Shown: positions 42,298-51,003 of the stretch, one piece after another
Layout: each line of letters starts with the position of its first letter
Position numbering within the stretch: the first letter of the stretch is position 1
NCBI GenBank assembly: GCA_964370645.1
Contig: CAYJJS010000007.1
Span: 3,264 to 67,263 of the forward strand
From: CAMQRS01 sp964370645
GTDB lineage: Bacteria > Bacillota_I > Bacilli_A > Erysipelotrichales > Erysipelotrichaceae
Reading direction: 5' to 3'
Length of the DNA: 64,000 bases
Program-made: the position numbers and the translations under genes
The notes under the pieces: model-generated
What the model was told of the DNA's origin: nothing
What the model saw: the letters and a program-made list of their open reading frames with translations, nothing else
Database searches by the model: none

Positions 42298-43188
42298 ATG
42301 AAAGATCAAATAATAAAGTGTCTAGCAAGAGATGGGCGTGTACGTATTTATATTTGTGATACGACAAATCTTGTACAAGAAGCAAAAGAGCGTCATGATT
42401 TGTGGCCTACAGCGAGTGCAGCATTAGGACGTACTTTAAGTGTAGCTGTCATGATGGGAGCAAATTTAAAAAGCGAAAAGGAAAAACTAACGATTACTGT
42501 GAATGGTGGTGGACCAATTGGTACAATCATGGTTGATGCATATAGCAATGGACAAGTGCGTGGATTTGTCGGTGAGCCGCATGTTCACTATCAATATAAT
42601 GATACGAATAAACTAGCGGTTGGAGTAGCTGTAGGAAAAGAAGGATATTTGGAAGTGCGTAAAAGCATGAGTTTAAAGGAAGATTTTAATGGAAGAGTAG
42701 CTTTGCAAAGTGGAGAAATTGGTGATGATTTTGCCTATTATTTTGCACTCAGTGAGCAAACGCCTTCAATTGTATCAGTGGGTGTGTTAGTAGAGAGTGA
42801 TAATTCCATTATTCATAGTGGGGGCTTATTGATTCAAATGATGCCAGATGCAACTGAAGAAGATATTGTAGCAACAGAAGAGATTGTGCAACAACTAAAG
42901 CCGATGACAACTTTGATGCAAGAGGGAAAAACGCTAGAGGATATTTTACACAGTCTATATGAAGATGTGAAAATATTAGAGCGAGTGCCATGTTCTTTTG
43001 CATGTGGGTGTAGTGAAGAAAAGATGCGTGCAGCAATTTCTACACTTGCAGACACAGAGATACAAGCGATGATTGAGGAAGATAAGGGTTGTGATATTCA
43101 TTGTCAATTTTGTTCGAATGCATATCACTTTGATGAAGGTGCGCTTGAAAAAATAATCGAGGATAAGCATGCCAATGTGGAAAATTAG
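42298..43188 (+). CDS. hslO: Redox-regulated chaperone Hsp33
   Basis: The protein has 296 residues. The C-terminal zinc switch is complete: CGC at 236-238 and CQFC at 269-272, which release zinc and form disulfides on oxidation. The substrate-binding domain has VNGGGPIGTIMVDA and RGFVGEPH. It holds unfolding proteins under oxidative stress. GAGAGG precedes the start. It overlaps dusB by 20 bp, a pairing seen in several Bacillota. Confidence 0.96.
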   Translation: MKDQIIKCLARDGRVRIYICDTTNLVQEAKERHDLWPTASAALGRTLSVAVMMGANLKSEKEKLTITVNGGGPIGTIMVDAYSNGQVRGFVGEPHVHYQYNDTNKLAVGVAVGKEGYLEVRKSMSLKEDFNGRVALQSGEIGDDFAYYFALSEQTPSIVSVGVLVESDNSIIHSGGLLIQMMPDATEEDIVATEEIVQQLKPMTTLMQEGKTLEDILHSLYEDVKILERVPCSFACGCSEEKMRAAISTLADTEIQAMIEEDKGCDIHCQFCSNAYHFDEGALEKIIEDKHANVEN

Positions 43189-44176
43189 GGATATTGAAAT
43201 AGCGAATCAGGTCGTTGTAGCTCCAATGGCGGGTATTTCAAATGCAGCTTTTCGCTCGATTTGCAAAGCGTTTAACGCAGGGTTGTTATGTGCAGAAATG
43301 GTTAGTGATAAGGCTATCTATTACAAAAATGAGCGTACATTAAAGATGATTGAAGTATTAGAAAATGAACATCCAATGTCCTTACAAATTTTTGGTTATG
43401 ACATTGATACAATGGTTCATGCTGCAAAGGTCTTGGACACTAATAGTGATTGTGACATTATTGATATTAATATGGGATGTCCGGTAACGAAAGTAATTAA
43501 GGCGAAAGCTGGTAGTTATTTAATGCAAGAAGAAGAGCATGCTGTTGCCATTGTAAAGGCAGTGGTAAAGGCAGTGCAAAAGCCAGTTACTGTAAAAATA
43601 CGAGCAGGTTGGGATGCACAACACATCAATGCTGTTTCATTAGCGAAAAAGCTAGAGGCTGCAGGAGCTAGCGCAATTGCAGTGCATGGTAGAACGCGTG
43701 CGCAAATGTATGAAGGAAAAGCAGATTGGGATATCATTCGTCAGGTAAAACAAGCTGTGTCTATACCAGTCATCGGAAATGGAGACATTAAAAGTGTAGA
43801 AGATATGCAGGCCATGTTGAAACAAACGGGATGTGATGCAATTATGATTGGTAGAGGTGTATTAGGAAATCCTTTTTTATTGAAGGAATGTGTAGATGCT
43901 TTAGCAAATAGTGAAAATAAAAAAGAAATCTCATATCAAGAAAAATTTGCTTTAATCAAACAACATGCTCAGAATTTAATTTCTTTAAAAGGAGAAAGTA
44001 TAGCTATGAAGGAGATGCGTGGACACGCAACTTGGTATATCAAAGGGATGCCTTCTTCACATTTGATAAAAGATCAATTCGCAAAAATGCATACGTATGA
44101 AGAAATGCTAAAAATTATTGCTGCGTATGAACAACAAATAGAACAATATATTGAAAAAAAAATGCCTGCTGCTTAG
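43169..44176 (+). CDS. dusB: tRNA-dihydrouridine synthase
   Basis: The protein has 335 residues. The flavin-barrel motifs are APMAGISNAAFR (about 18-29), IDINMGCPVTKV (about 97-108) with the catalytic Cys, VKIRAGW, AVHGRTRAQMYEGKADW and IGNGDIKS. It reduces specific uridines in the tRNA D-loop with NADPH and FMN. ATG 43169 follows GAGG six bases upstream inside hslO. The last codons and stop lie in a two-way terminator shared with the sensor kinase on the other strand. DusB assignment within the family is by gene context and length. Confidence 0.92.
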   Translation: MPMWKIRDIEIANQVVVAPMAGISNAAFRSICKAFNAGLLCAEMVSDKAIYYKNERTLKMIEVLENEHPMSLQIFGYDIDTMVHAAKVLDTNSDCDIIDINMGCPVTKVIKAKAGSYLMQEEEHAVAIVKAVVKAVQKPVTVKIRAGWDAQHINAVSLAKKLEAAGASAIAVHGRTRAQMYEGKADWDIIRQVKQAVSIPVIGNGDIKSVEDMQAMLKQTGCDAIMIGRGVLGNPFLLKECVDALANSENKKEISYQEKFALIKQHAQNLISLKGESIAMKEMRGHATWYIKGMPSSHLIKDQFAKMHTYEEMLKIIAAYEQQIEQYIEKKMPAA

Positions 44177-44188
44177 CTGGGCATTTTT
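44157..44188. terminator. Bidirectional terminator between dusB and the sensor kinase
   Basis: AAATGCC/GGCATTT with T-tracts on both strands. It includes the dusB stop codon and touches the kinase stop codon; the genes converge here. Confidence 0.82.
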
Positions 44189-45224
44189 AACGTTGTAGAT
44201 GTAACATGAATGCACTACCATGTCCTTTGACACTTTGTACTTCAATGTGTCCACCATGTAAATCAATGATGCGTTTTACAAGGGATAGACCAAGCCCACT
44301 TCCTTCTTTCGAGCGAGAATTGTCACCCTGGTAAAATTTTTCAAATAATCGCTCCATGCTTTCTTGTTCAATCCCACAACCATTATCTTGAATCAATATG
44401 TTAATCGTTTGAGAGAGACTGATTTGTATTTTGATACACCCATTAGGGAATGAAAATTTAATGGCATTCGCAATAAGGTTTTGCCATACATGAAACATTA
44501 ATGATTTATTTGCGAAAATCCATATTTCATTTAATTCTAATTGTAAATCTATGTTTTTTGCACTCCATTGTGCTTCTAGACTAAGAAGAACTTCTCTAAT
44601 TTGTTCATCCAAACTATAAAGTTCACGATTTAAGTTGATTTCTTGGTTTTCTAACTTTGATAATAATAAGATATTGTTGGAAAGCGTAGATAGCCTATTC
44701 GTACTTTGAATGATTTTTTTTATGTATAATGTTTGTGTTGATTTATCTATATTTTCATTTTGTAGTAAAGTTGCATAGCCTTCAATTGCATTTATTGGGG
44801 TTTTGAATTCATGGGATACATTTTCAATAAAATCGTTACGCAATAATTCAGTCGATGACAGTTCTTGTGCCATTGTATTGAAGTTTTGTGCCATGACACG
44901 TAATTCTTCAACTCGAATTTCATCATCAATACGAATATTATAATTACCACTTGTAATCTCTTTTGTGGCGTCACTAATTTTAATAATAATTCGATTCGTT
45001 TTTCTAAGCAGCATTGCAGATATAATAGTTCCCATAGTAATACTAGTTAGCGCTAGAATTGTAGTTCCAACAATACGGTTGTATCCAAAATTAAAGTGAT
45101 TGGTTAATATAGTACGTAACACTTCTACGAAGATTGCAGTAATAAATAATGAGATGAAAATAACAAGCGCACAAGATACAACAATTTGTATATGACGAAT
45201 TTTTTCTACAATTTTTTTAATCAT
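44187..45224 (-). CDS. Sensor histidine kinase with a very short outer loop
   Basis: The protein has 345 residues. Two membrane helices (about 14-34 and 51-73) are separated by only about 16 residues, so there is no real extracellular sensor domain. A HAMP linker (about 74-125) leads to the H-box ENVSHEFKTP with His138, the N-box NLIANAIKFS, G1 DNGCGIEQ and G2 GSGLGLSLVKR. It should phosphorylate the response regulator encoded just upstream, with which it overlaps by eight bases. The architecture resembles intramembrane-sensing kinases that answer to a partner ABC transporter; one lies divergently next door. Confidence 0.92.
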   Translation of the reverse strand: MIKKIVEKIRHIQIVVSCALVIFISLFITAIFVEVLRTILTNHFNFGYNRIVGTTILALTSITMGTIISAMLLRKTNRIIIKISDATKEITSGNYNIRIDDEIRVEELRVMAQNFNTMAQELSSTELLRNDFIENVSHEFKTPINAIEGYATLLQNENIDKSTQTLYIKKIIQSTNRLSTLSNNILLLSKLENQEINLNRELYSLDEQIREVLLSLEAQWSAKNIDLQLELNEIWIFANKSLMFHVWQNLIANAIKFSFPNGCIKIQISLSQTINILIQDNGCGIEQESMERLFEKFYQGDNSRSKEGSGLGLSLVKRIIDLHGGHIEVQSVKGHGSAFMLHLQR

Positions 45225-45891
45225 TGATAGTCACCTTATATCCTAACCCGCGAACCGTAACAATTTGAAAGTCTTTATTGGTTTTAAATTTATCGCGTAA
45301 GCGACTGATGTGTACATCTAATGTGTGTGCATCGGAATCCGTGTCAATGCCCCAAACCGCATCCATTAATTGTTTTCTAGTGAAAATACGATTTGGTTCA
45401 CTAACTAATTTAAACAATAAGTAAAACTCTTTTTGTACAAGAGCTATGGAGGTATTGTGGTATTGCACACTTAGAGTGTCTTTGTGGAATTCAGTATTTA
45501 AGAATTTCACTTTCGATTGTGATTGAATTTGACTTCGACGTAGTAAAGCTTGCACACGCCATACTAGCTCATTTATATCAATCGGTTTTACCATATAATC
45601 GTCACTTCCAGATTGAAACCCAATTTTTTTATCAAATGAAGTATCTCTTGCGCTGACAATTAAAATAGGCATTTCATATTTAGAAAAACGCAAATTTTGT
45701 ATAAATTCAAATCCATTCATATGTGGCATTTGAATGTCTGTAACAATTAAATGTATCTCGTTTTCCTCTAAGATATCGAATGCCTCTAATCCATTATATG
45801 CAGCAAATAAAGTGTATCCTTCATTGCTCAACACACTACAAAACAACTCGCATAAATCGCGGTCATCTTCAACCACTAAGATATTTATCAT
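45217..45891 (-). CDS. OmpR/PhoB-family response regulator
   Basis: The protein has 224 residues. The receiver domain (1-118) has the acidic pocket ED at 8-10, phosphoacceptor Asp52 in VTDIQMPHMNG, the Ser of IVSARD and the Lys of MVKPIDI. The winged-helix domain (about 128-222) ends DFQIVTVRGLGYKV. ATG 45891 follows GAGGTGA; a longer frame to 46020 would run through the promoter and is rejected. It likely binds the three TTGAG repeats between it and the ABC transporter gene. Confidence 0.94.
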   Translation of the reverse strand: MINILVVEDDRDLCELFCSVLSNEGYTLFAAYNGLEAFDILEENEIHLIVTDIQMPHMNGFEFIQNLRFSKYEMPILIVSARDTSFDKKIGFQSGSDDYMVKPIDINELVWRVQALLRRSQIQSQSKVKFLNTEFHKDTLSVQYHNTSIALVQKEFYLLFKLVSEPNRIFTRKQLMDAVWGIDTDSDAHTLDVHISRLRDKFKTNKDFQIVTVRGLGYKVTIND

Positions 45892-45909
45892 AAAATCACC
45901 TCTATGCTT

Positions 45910-45939
45910 TTTATAACACGAAAAGATAAAAAAAAGCAA
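45910..45939 (-). promoter_or_regulatory. Promoter of the response regulator-kinase operon
   Basis: On the minus strand TTGCTT, an 18 bp spacer, then TATAAA with TG near the extended position. Confidence 0.55.
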
Positions 45940-45952
45940 TCTTAAATTAAAT

Positions 45953-45981
45953 TTGAGGAACAGTTGAGATTGAGTTGAGAT
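45953..45981 (+). promoter_or_regulatory. Three 11-bp-phased repeats, likely response-regulator operator
   Basis: TTGAG occurs at 45953, 45964 and 45975, exactly 11 bp apart; the last two extend to TTGAGAT. OmpR/PhoB-type regulators bind such direct repeats on one DNA face. The third repeat covers the -35 position of the ABC-gene promoter. Confidence 0.7.
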
Positions 45982-45989
45982 AGTGCGAC

Positions 45990-45995
45990 TAAGAT
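45990..45995 (+). promoter_or_regulatory. -10 element of the ABC transporter gene
   Basis: TAAGAT at the right distance from the third TTGAG repeat; there is no consensus -35, which fits an activator-dependent promoter. The ribosome site AAAGGAGA follows. Confidence 0.45.
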
Positions 45996-46022
45996 ATTCG
46001 TGTATAGAAAAGGAGATCACAT

Positions 46023-48719
46023 ATGTTACAAATATTTGATATTGAAAAAGAATATAGAACTGGGGAACTAGTTCAAAAGGCGTTAAATGGTGTAAGTGTA
46101 AATTTTAGAGAAAATGAGTTTGTTTCCATTTTAGGACCAAGTGGTTCAGGGAAAACAACATTATTAAATATCATTGGTGGGTTAGATAGTTACGATAAAG
46201 GGGATTTAGTAATTGAGGGGATCTCTACGAAAAACTATAAAGATCGTGATTGGGATACGTATCGTAATCATACGATTGGGTTTGTATTCCAAAGCTATAA
46301 CTTGATTCCACACCAAACATTGTTGTCAAATGTAGAGTTGGCTTTAACAATCGCAGGAATTAGTAAGGCAGAACGTAAAGCTAGAGCTAAAGAAGCATTA
46401 GAGAAGGTGGGTTTAGGAGAGCATGTCCATAAACGTCCAAATCAATTGTCAGGAGGACAGATGCAACGTGTGGCAATTGCCAGAGCGTTAGTAAATAATC
46501 CACATATTTTATTAGCGGATGAACCAACAGGTGCATTAGATAGTGAAACAAGTGTGCAAATTATGGAGTTGTTGAAAGAAGTTGCAAATGAACGATTGGT
46601 TGTTATGGTTACGCACAACCCAGAATTAGCGGAAGAGTATTCTTCTCGTATTATTAAAGTTAGAGATGGGAAAATTGTTGGTGATTCCAATCCGTTTGTA
46701 CCAGTGAAGACAAGTGGCGCACAAACTAGAAAAGAGAAACCAAATAAAGCAAAAATGTCAATGAAGACTTCTTTGTCTTTAAGTTTCAATAATTTAAAAA
46801 CAAAGAAGAAAAGAACTTTTTTAACTTCATTTGCAGGATCTATTGGAATTATTGGTATTGCGTTGATATTATCTTTATCAAATGGAGTAAACACATACAT
46901 TACAAACTTACAAAGAGATACGATGACTGCTTACCCAGTAAGTGTTACTTCTGAAACGATGAATATGGAAAATATTATGGGGGCGATGGAAACAGAAGGT
47001 AAGGAGGATCAAGACGATGCTGTATATTCAAGTGTTGCACAATTGACGGCGACTCAAAATATGACAGTAGAAAACAACCTTACTGAATTTAAAAAGTATG
47101 TGGATGATCCAAATGGGGAATTACAAAACCATGTGGGTGATACGGGTGTAGTATATTCTTATAATGTGAATTTCAATGTATTCTCTTATGATAAAGATGG
47201 AAAAGTGGTAAATTCAAATGCTGATGCATCTGAATTACTTGGTGGTAGTGCTGTTACACAAGTTAATCCATTTGAGTCAATGATGAGTAGTTCAGGAAAT
47301 TCACAAGGAGCTTCTAATTTTTCAGAAATGGCAAAAGGTAAAGATGATGTAGTAGGAGATATTGTGAAGGACAACTATGAAGTTGTTTATGGAAAGTGGC
47401 CAACAAGTTATGATGAAGTGATTTTAGTGTTGGATTCAAACAATGAGGTAAGTGTTGAGGTTTTATATCAACTAGGGCTTATGAGTGCAGACGAATACAA
47501 AGAAGTGGCGCAAAAAGTGGATGCAGATGAAGAAATTGAACCAACAAAGCTAGATTATGAAGAAATTATAAATCATGAGTTTAAAATGGTTTTAGCAAGT
47601 GATCGTTACAAAAAAAATGCGGATGGAACATTCACGTATGTAGAAGATAGTGAGTATACTTCTACAGCAAGTTTGCTAGATGATGCAACGACTTTAAAAG
47701 TGGTTGGAATTGTTTCCGCGAATGAAGGGGCAACCGTAACACCGTTGAGTACGCATATTGGATATACATCATTACTAACGGATTATGTAATTGAGCAAAC
47801 CGATGCAAGTGAAGTAGTGCAAGCGCAAGTTGCAAATCCTGAAGTAAATATTATGACAAATACAAAATTTACTGCCGCTGATGATGCGCAAAAAGTAGTA
47901 GATACAAAAGCGTATTTATTAGGTTTAGGTGTTAGTGAAAAAGCAAACTTCTATGCAATGATGATGTATAGTTCAGGTGCGACTGCAGGCGCAGGCGCAA
48001 TGGCTATGGATGAGGTTAGTATGGCTGCTATGTTGGATCAGTGGGTAAATACACAGGCAGACGATGCAACGCTTATTTCATATTATGATGAAAATTTATC
48101 GGGAAATACGTATGATGAAAATATGTTGATGTTTGGAAAAGTGAGTTATGATTCACCTACTTCTATTAATATTTATGCGGATACATTTGAGGATAAGGAT
48201 GCAATTACTGCTTTAATTGAAGAATATAATGAAGAAGTAAGTGAAGAAAATCAAATCACATATACGGATATGGTGGCAATGATGACTTCATCGATTACAA
48301 CAATGATTGATGTAGTTTCGTATGTGTTAATAGCATTCGTAGGAGTATCGTTAATCGTTTCTAGTATTATGATTGGTATTATTACGCATATTTCAGTAAT
48401 GGAAAGAACAAAAGAAATTGGAGTTTTACGTGCACTTGGAGCATCGAAGAAAAACATTTCACAAGTATTTAATGCAGAAACATTAATTATTGGATTGTGT
48501 TCGGGTATTCTAGGTGTTGGTGTTACAATGTTGTTGAATATTCCAATTACAGCAGTACTACAAAATATTTTACAAAATGATACATTAGTTGTAGGTATAC
48601 CTGTAATTAGTGCAGTTGTATTAATATTAATTAGTGTTGGAATCACTGTATTAGCAGGTTTATCGCCAGCGAAAGCAGCGGCAAAAAAAGATCCCGTATT
48701 GGCTTTAAGAACAGAATAA
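46023..48719 (+). CDS. MacB-like ABC transporter, ATPase fused to permease
   Basis: The protein has 898 residues. The N-terminal ATPase (1-225) has Walker A GPSGSGKTTL (about 39-48), signature LSGGQMQR (about 143-150) and Walker B ILLADEPTGALD. One membrane helix (about 270-290) precedes a large outer domain (about 295-755), and three FtsX-type helices follow from about 760 to 890, with MERTKEIGVLRALGASK typical of the MacB/FtsX superfamily. Such transporters move peptides or lipoproteins, or act in antimicrobial-peptide resistance and signalling. It is divergent from a two-component system and follows the phased repeats, so it is probably that system's target. A terminator follows. Confidence 0.9.
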   Translation: MLQIFDIEKEYRTGELVQKALNGVSVNFRENEFVSILGPSGSGKTTLLNIIGGLDSYDKGDLVIEGISTKNYKDRDWDTYRNHTIGFVFQSYNLIPHQTLLSNVELALTIAGISKAERKARAKEALEKVGLGEHVHKRPNQLSGGQMQRVAIARALVNNPHILLADEPTGALDSETSVQIMELLKEVANERLVVMVTHNPELAEEYSSRIIKVRDGKIVGDSNPFVPVKTSGAQTRKEKPNKAKMSMKTSLSLSFNNLKTKKKRTFLTSFAGSIGIIGIALILSLSNGVNTYITNLQRDTMTAYPVSVTSETMNMENIMGAMETEGKEDQDDAVYSSVAQLTATQNMTVENNLTEFKKYVDDPNGELQNHVGDTGVVYSYNVNFNVFSYDKDGKVVNSNADASELLGGSAVTQVNPFESMMSSSGNSQGASNFSEMAKGKDDVVGDIVKDNYEVVYGKWPTSYDEVILVLDSNNEVSVEVLYQLGLMSADEYKEVAQKVDADEEIEPTKLDYEEIINHEFKMVLASDRYKKNADGTFTYVEDSEYTSTASLLDDATTLKVVGIVSANEGATVTPLSTHIGYTSLLTDYVIEQTDASEVVQAQVANPEVNIMTNTKFTAADDAQKVVDTKAYLLGLGVSEKANFYAMMMYSSGATAGAGAMAMDEVSMAAMLDQWVNTQADDATLISYYDENLSGNTYDENMLMFGKVSYDSPTSINIYADTFEDKDAITALIEEYNEEVSEENQITYTDMVAMMTSSITTMIDVVSYVLIAFVGVSLIVSSIMIGIITHISVMERTKEIGVLRALGASKKNISQVFNAETLIIGLCSGILGVGVTMLLNIPITAVLQNILQNDTLVVGIPVISAVVLILISVGITVLAGLSPAKAAAKKDPVLALRTE

Positions 48720-48723
48720 TGAT

Positions 48724-48752
48724 AAAAAAATGCAGATATCTGCATTTTTTTT
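48724..48752 (+). terminator. Intrinsic terminator after the ABC transporter
   Basis: A perfect palindrome AATGCAGATATCTGCATT is followed by eight T residues. Confidence 0.85.
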
Positions 48753-48823
48753 CGTTAAATTGAAAAGTTATGTATGATTGTCATTCAATTTATGACATAA
48801 TCATGGTGGGAAAAGGAGAGAGT

Positions 48824-50041
48824 ATGAAGAAGATATTTAAAAAAGAGTATTTGTTTTTACGAGTGGCTATCGGTTTTATCGTAGGAATCATTTTGGGGAT
48901 GCTACTTCCAGAGTTTAGTATTGCGACGAAGGTTGTAGGTGATATTTATTTGAATTTAATCAAATTAATGATTATACCAATTGTGAGTGTGGCAGTCTTT
49001 TGTGGGATTGCGAATATTAGTGATGGAACATTATTGAAAAAAATAGGGTTTCGCACAGTTTTGATATATGTAGTTTTATTTGTAGTGTCTGCTGTAATTT
49101 CATTGACATTAGCATGGATCATTCGTCCTGGTTTAAATACGGTGTTTGAAAATGCGCCAAGCTATGCTGGAGAGTTTACTACACCAACGGTGGAAAGTTT
49201 CTTGTTGAATATATTTCCAACAAACATTATATCTGCAGCAGCAGAAGGTAGTACTTTGCCAGTGATTATTTTTATGATTATATTTGCGATTGCGGTTTTA
49301 TCAATCAAAGAAAAGGGAAAACCAGTTATTGAGTTTGTCAATTCTTTATCGGAGGCATTCTTCAAAATGCTTGGGTATTTTATGGAGTTATCACCAATTG
49401 GAGTATTATCGCTGATGGCGTTTTCCATTGCACAATACGGTGCAGGTATTTTTGGCGCTTTAGCAAAATATATATTAACTTGTTGGTTAGCATGTTTTGT
49501 TGTATACCTAGTTGTTATGGTTCTTCCTGTATGGTTGTATACAGGGGTAAAGCCACTTACCTTTATGAAACATAGCTTTAAAGTTGCTTTAGTAACATTA
49601 GCGACTACTAGTTCAGCAGCAGCGTTGCCAACAACAATCTCAGTAAGTGTTGATGATTTAAAAGCACCAAAAGGGATTTCACAGTTTACATTGCCTTTGG
49701 GGTGTACGATTAATATGTGTGGTGGAGCTGTTTCATTTTGTTGTTTAGCAGTGTTTGTATCTGATTTTTATGGTTTGAATATGGAGTTATCTACAATCAT
49801 CTTTTTAATTGGTGTAGCTACTTTGTTGAATATGGCAGCACCGGGAATTCCAGGTGGTGGAATTGTATTGGGGGCCTCATTTTTATCGATTGTTGGCTTA
49901 CCATTCGACCTAATGGGTCCAATTAGTGGTTTTTATAGATTATTAGATATGGCATTTACAACGATTAACGTACAAGGAGATTTGGCTGCGAATTTACTAG
50001 TTGCGAAAAGTATTGGTGAATATGACGGGTCTTCTGTATAA
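48824..50041 (+). CDS. Dicarboxylate/amino-acid:cation symporter
   Basis: The protein has 405 residues of the DAACS (GltP/DctA) family. The first helices read FLRVAIGFIVGIILGMLLP. The serine-rich signature is TTSSAAALPTTI (about 264-275), then LPLGCTINMCGGAV, and the second hairpin has NMAAPGIPGGGIVLGASF. It takes up glutamate, aspartate, serine/threonine or C4-dicarboxylates with sodium or protons; substrate cannot be fixed from sequence. ATG 48824 follows AAAAGGAGAG; a frame extending to 48770 has no ribosome site. Its stop overlaps the next start by one base. Confidence 0.9.
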   Translation: MKKIFKKEYLFLRVAIGFIVGIILGMLLPEFSIATKVVGDIYLNLIKLMIIPIVSVAVFCGIANISDGTLLKKIGFRTVLIYVVLFVVSAVISLTLAWIIRPGLNTVFENAPSYAGEFTTPTVESFLLNIFPTNIISAAAEGSTLPVIIFMIIFAIAVLSIKEKGKPVIEFVNSLSEAFFKMLGYFMELSPIGVLSLMAFSIAQYGAGIFGALAKYILTCWLACFVVYLVVMVLPVWLYTGVKPLTFMKHSFKVALVTLATTSSAAALPTTISVSVDDLKAPKGISQFTLPLGCTINMCGGAVSFCCLAVFVSDFYGLNMELSTIIFLIGVATLLNMAAPGIPGGGIVLGASFLSIVGLPFDLMGPISGFYRLLDMAFTTINVQGDLAANLLVAKSIGEYDGSSV

Positions 50042-50598
50042 TGAGTAAGATTAAAATTGGATACCAAGGAATGTTGGGAAGTAATTCTTATGTTGCAGCA
50101 CAACAATTAGCGCATTTGCATGGATTTATGGATGTGCAATATATAGCTTTGGTACAATCACAAAAAGTAGTTGATGCATTGTTGAAAAAAGAAGTAGATT
50201 ATGGAGTACTAGCAATAAAAAATACGTTAGGAGGAGAAGTAATCGAGACAAAAAATGCGTTAGCAGGTATTACCTATACCTGTTTACAACAAACAACTTT
50301 ACAAATTCAACATCATTTGTATAGTATAGATGAAAGTAGTGATATACAGGTTGTAGCATCGCATGTGCAGGCATTATTGCAGTGTAAAAATGCATTGCAA
50401 ACACAATATCCAGATGCACAATGGCAAGAGTTAGAGGATACTGCTATTGGAGCTAAATATATATCTGAACATGTGTTAGATAAGCACTGTGGTGTGTTGT
50501 GTAGGCATGAAGCAGGACAAATGTATGGGCTTGTTTTACGTGAAGAATGTATGCAGGATGATGAAAACAATTTTACTGATTTCATTTTAATACAATAA
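50041..50598 (+). CDS. Degenerate prephenate-dehydratase-like protein
   Basis: The protein has 185 residues covering only the PDT domain, without the regulatory ACT domain. Landmarks are IGYQGMLGSNSYVAAQQL, DYGVLAIKNTLGGEV (normally IENS), SHVQALLQC (normally SHPQAL), DTAIGAKYI and the end ENNFTDFILI. In the catalytic T-R-F motif Thr is present but Arg is replaced by Asp. I infer loss or change of activity; the fold could serve as a periplasmic-binding-like ligand sensor. It is translationally coupled (TAATG) to the symporter, so its ligand may be an amino or keto acid. A true PheA cannot be excluded. Confidence 0.7.
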   Translation: MSKIKIGYQGMLGSNSYVAAQQLAHLHGFMDVQYIALVQSQKVVDALLKKEVDYGVLAIKNTLGGEVIETKNALAGITYTCLQQTTLQIQHHLYSIDESSDIQVVASHVQALLQCKNALQTQYPDAQWQELEDTAIGAKYISEHVLDKHCGVLCRHEAGQMYGLVLREECMQDDENNFTDFILIQ

Positions 50599-50621
50599 AA
50601 GTATATTCGATAATGCATGGT

Positions 50622-50657
50622 AAAAATCTACTGCTATAAAGAGCGGTAGATTTTTTT
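50622..50657 (+). terminator. Intrinsic terminator after the PDT-like gene
   Basis: AAATCTACTGCT and AGCGGTAGATTT pair with one mismatch or G-T pair, followed by a T-tract. Confidence 0.85.
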
Positions 50658-50682
50658 GTATTTATTCATATTCATTGAATTG

Positions 50683-50694
50683 GTAAACGTTTAC
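50683..50694 (+). promoter_or_regulatory. Palindromic cre-like operator of the hydrogenase operon
   Basis: GTAAACGTTTAC is a perfect palindrome; with flanks (GGTAAACGTTTACA) it differs by one base from an ideal cre. It overlaps the -35 box at 50690-50695, so a CcpA/LacI-type protein would block transcription. Confidence 0.6.
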
Positions 50695-50718
50695 AAAGAA
50701 ATAAAAGTTTGTTAAAAT
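50690..50718 (+). promoter_or_regulatory. Promoter of the hydrogenase operon
   Basis: TTTACA, a 17 bp spacer, then TAAAAT with an extended TGT. The first start codon is 32 bp downstream, after GAGGAGAAG. Confidence 0.72.
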
Positions 50719-50748
50719 ATTAACAAGTAGACATATGAGGAGAAGAAC

Positions 50749-50988
50749 ATGAAAGTTAAGGTTTGTATTGGAAGCTCGTGTCATTTGAAGGGGTCTAAAG
50801 ATGTGGTTGATGCACTTCAAGATTTAATTAAAAAACACGATTTACAGAATAAAATTAGATTGTCAGGTGCTTTTTGCATGGCAAATTGTCAAGAAGGTGT
50901 ATGTGTTAGCGTGAATGATATTATACATTCAGTTAAGCCAGGTCAAGAAGAGTTGTTTTTTCAAAAAGAAATACTTCAAAAAGTATAA
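50749..50988 (+). CDS. Thioredoxin-like [2Fe-2S] ferredoxin, NuoE/HymA type
   Basis: The protein has 79 residues. Four cysteines in the pattern CIGSSC and CMANC (Cys6, 11, 43, 47), plus a fifth in EGVCVSVN, match the short thioredoxin-fold 2Fe-2S proteins such as the NuoE C-terminal domain. It would carry electrons between hydrogenase subunits or to the sensory partner. It is the first gene of the hydrogenase cluster, 15 bp before the next. Confidence 0.85.
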   Translation: MKVKVCIGSSCHLKGSKDVVDALQDLIKKHDLQNKIRLSGAFCMANCQEGVCVSVNDIIHSVKPGQEELFFQKEILQKV

Positions 50989-51003
50989 TAGAGGGAATCG
51001 TGT

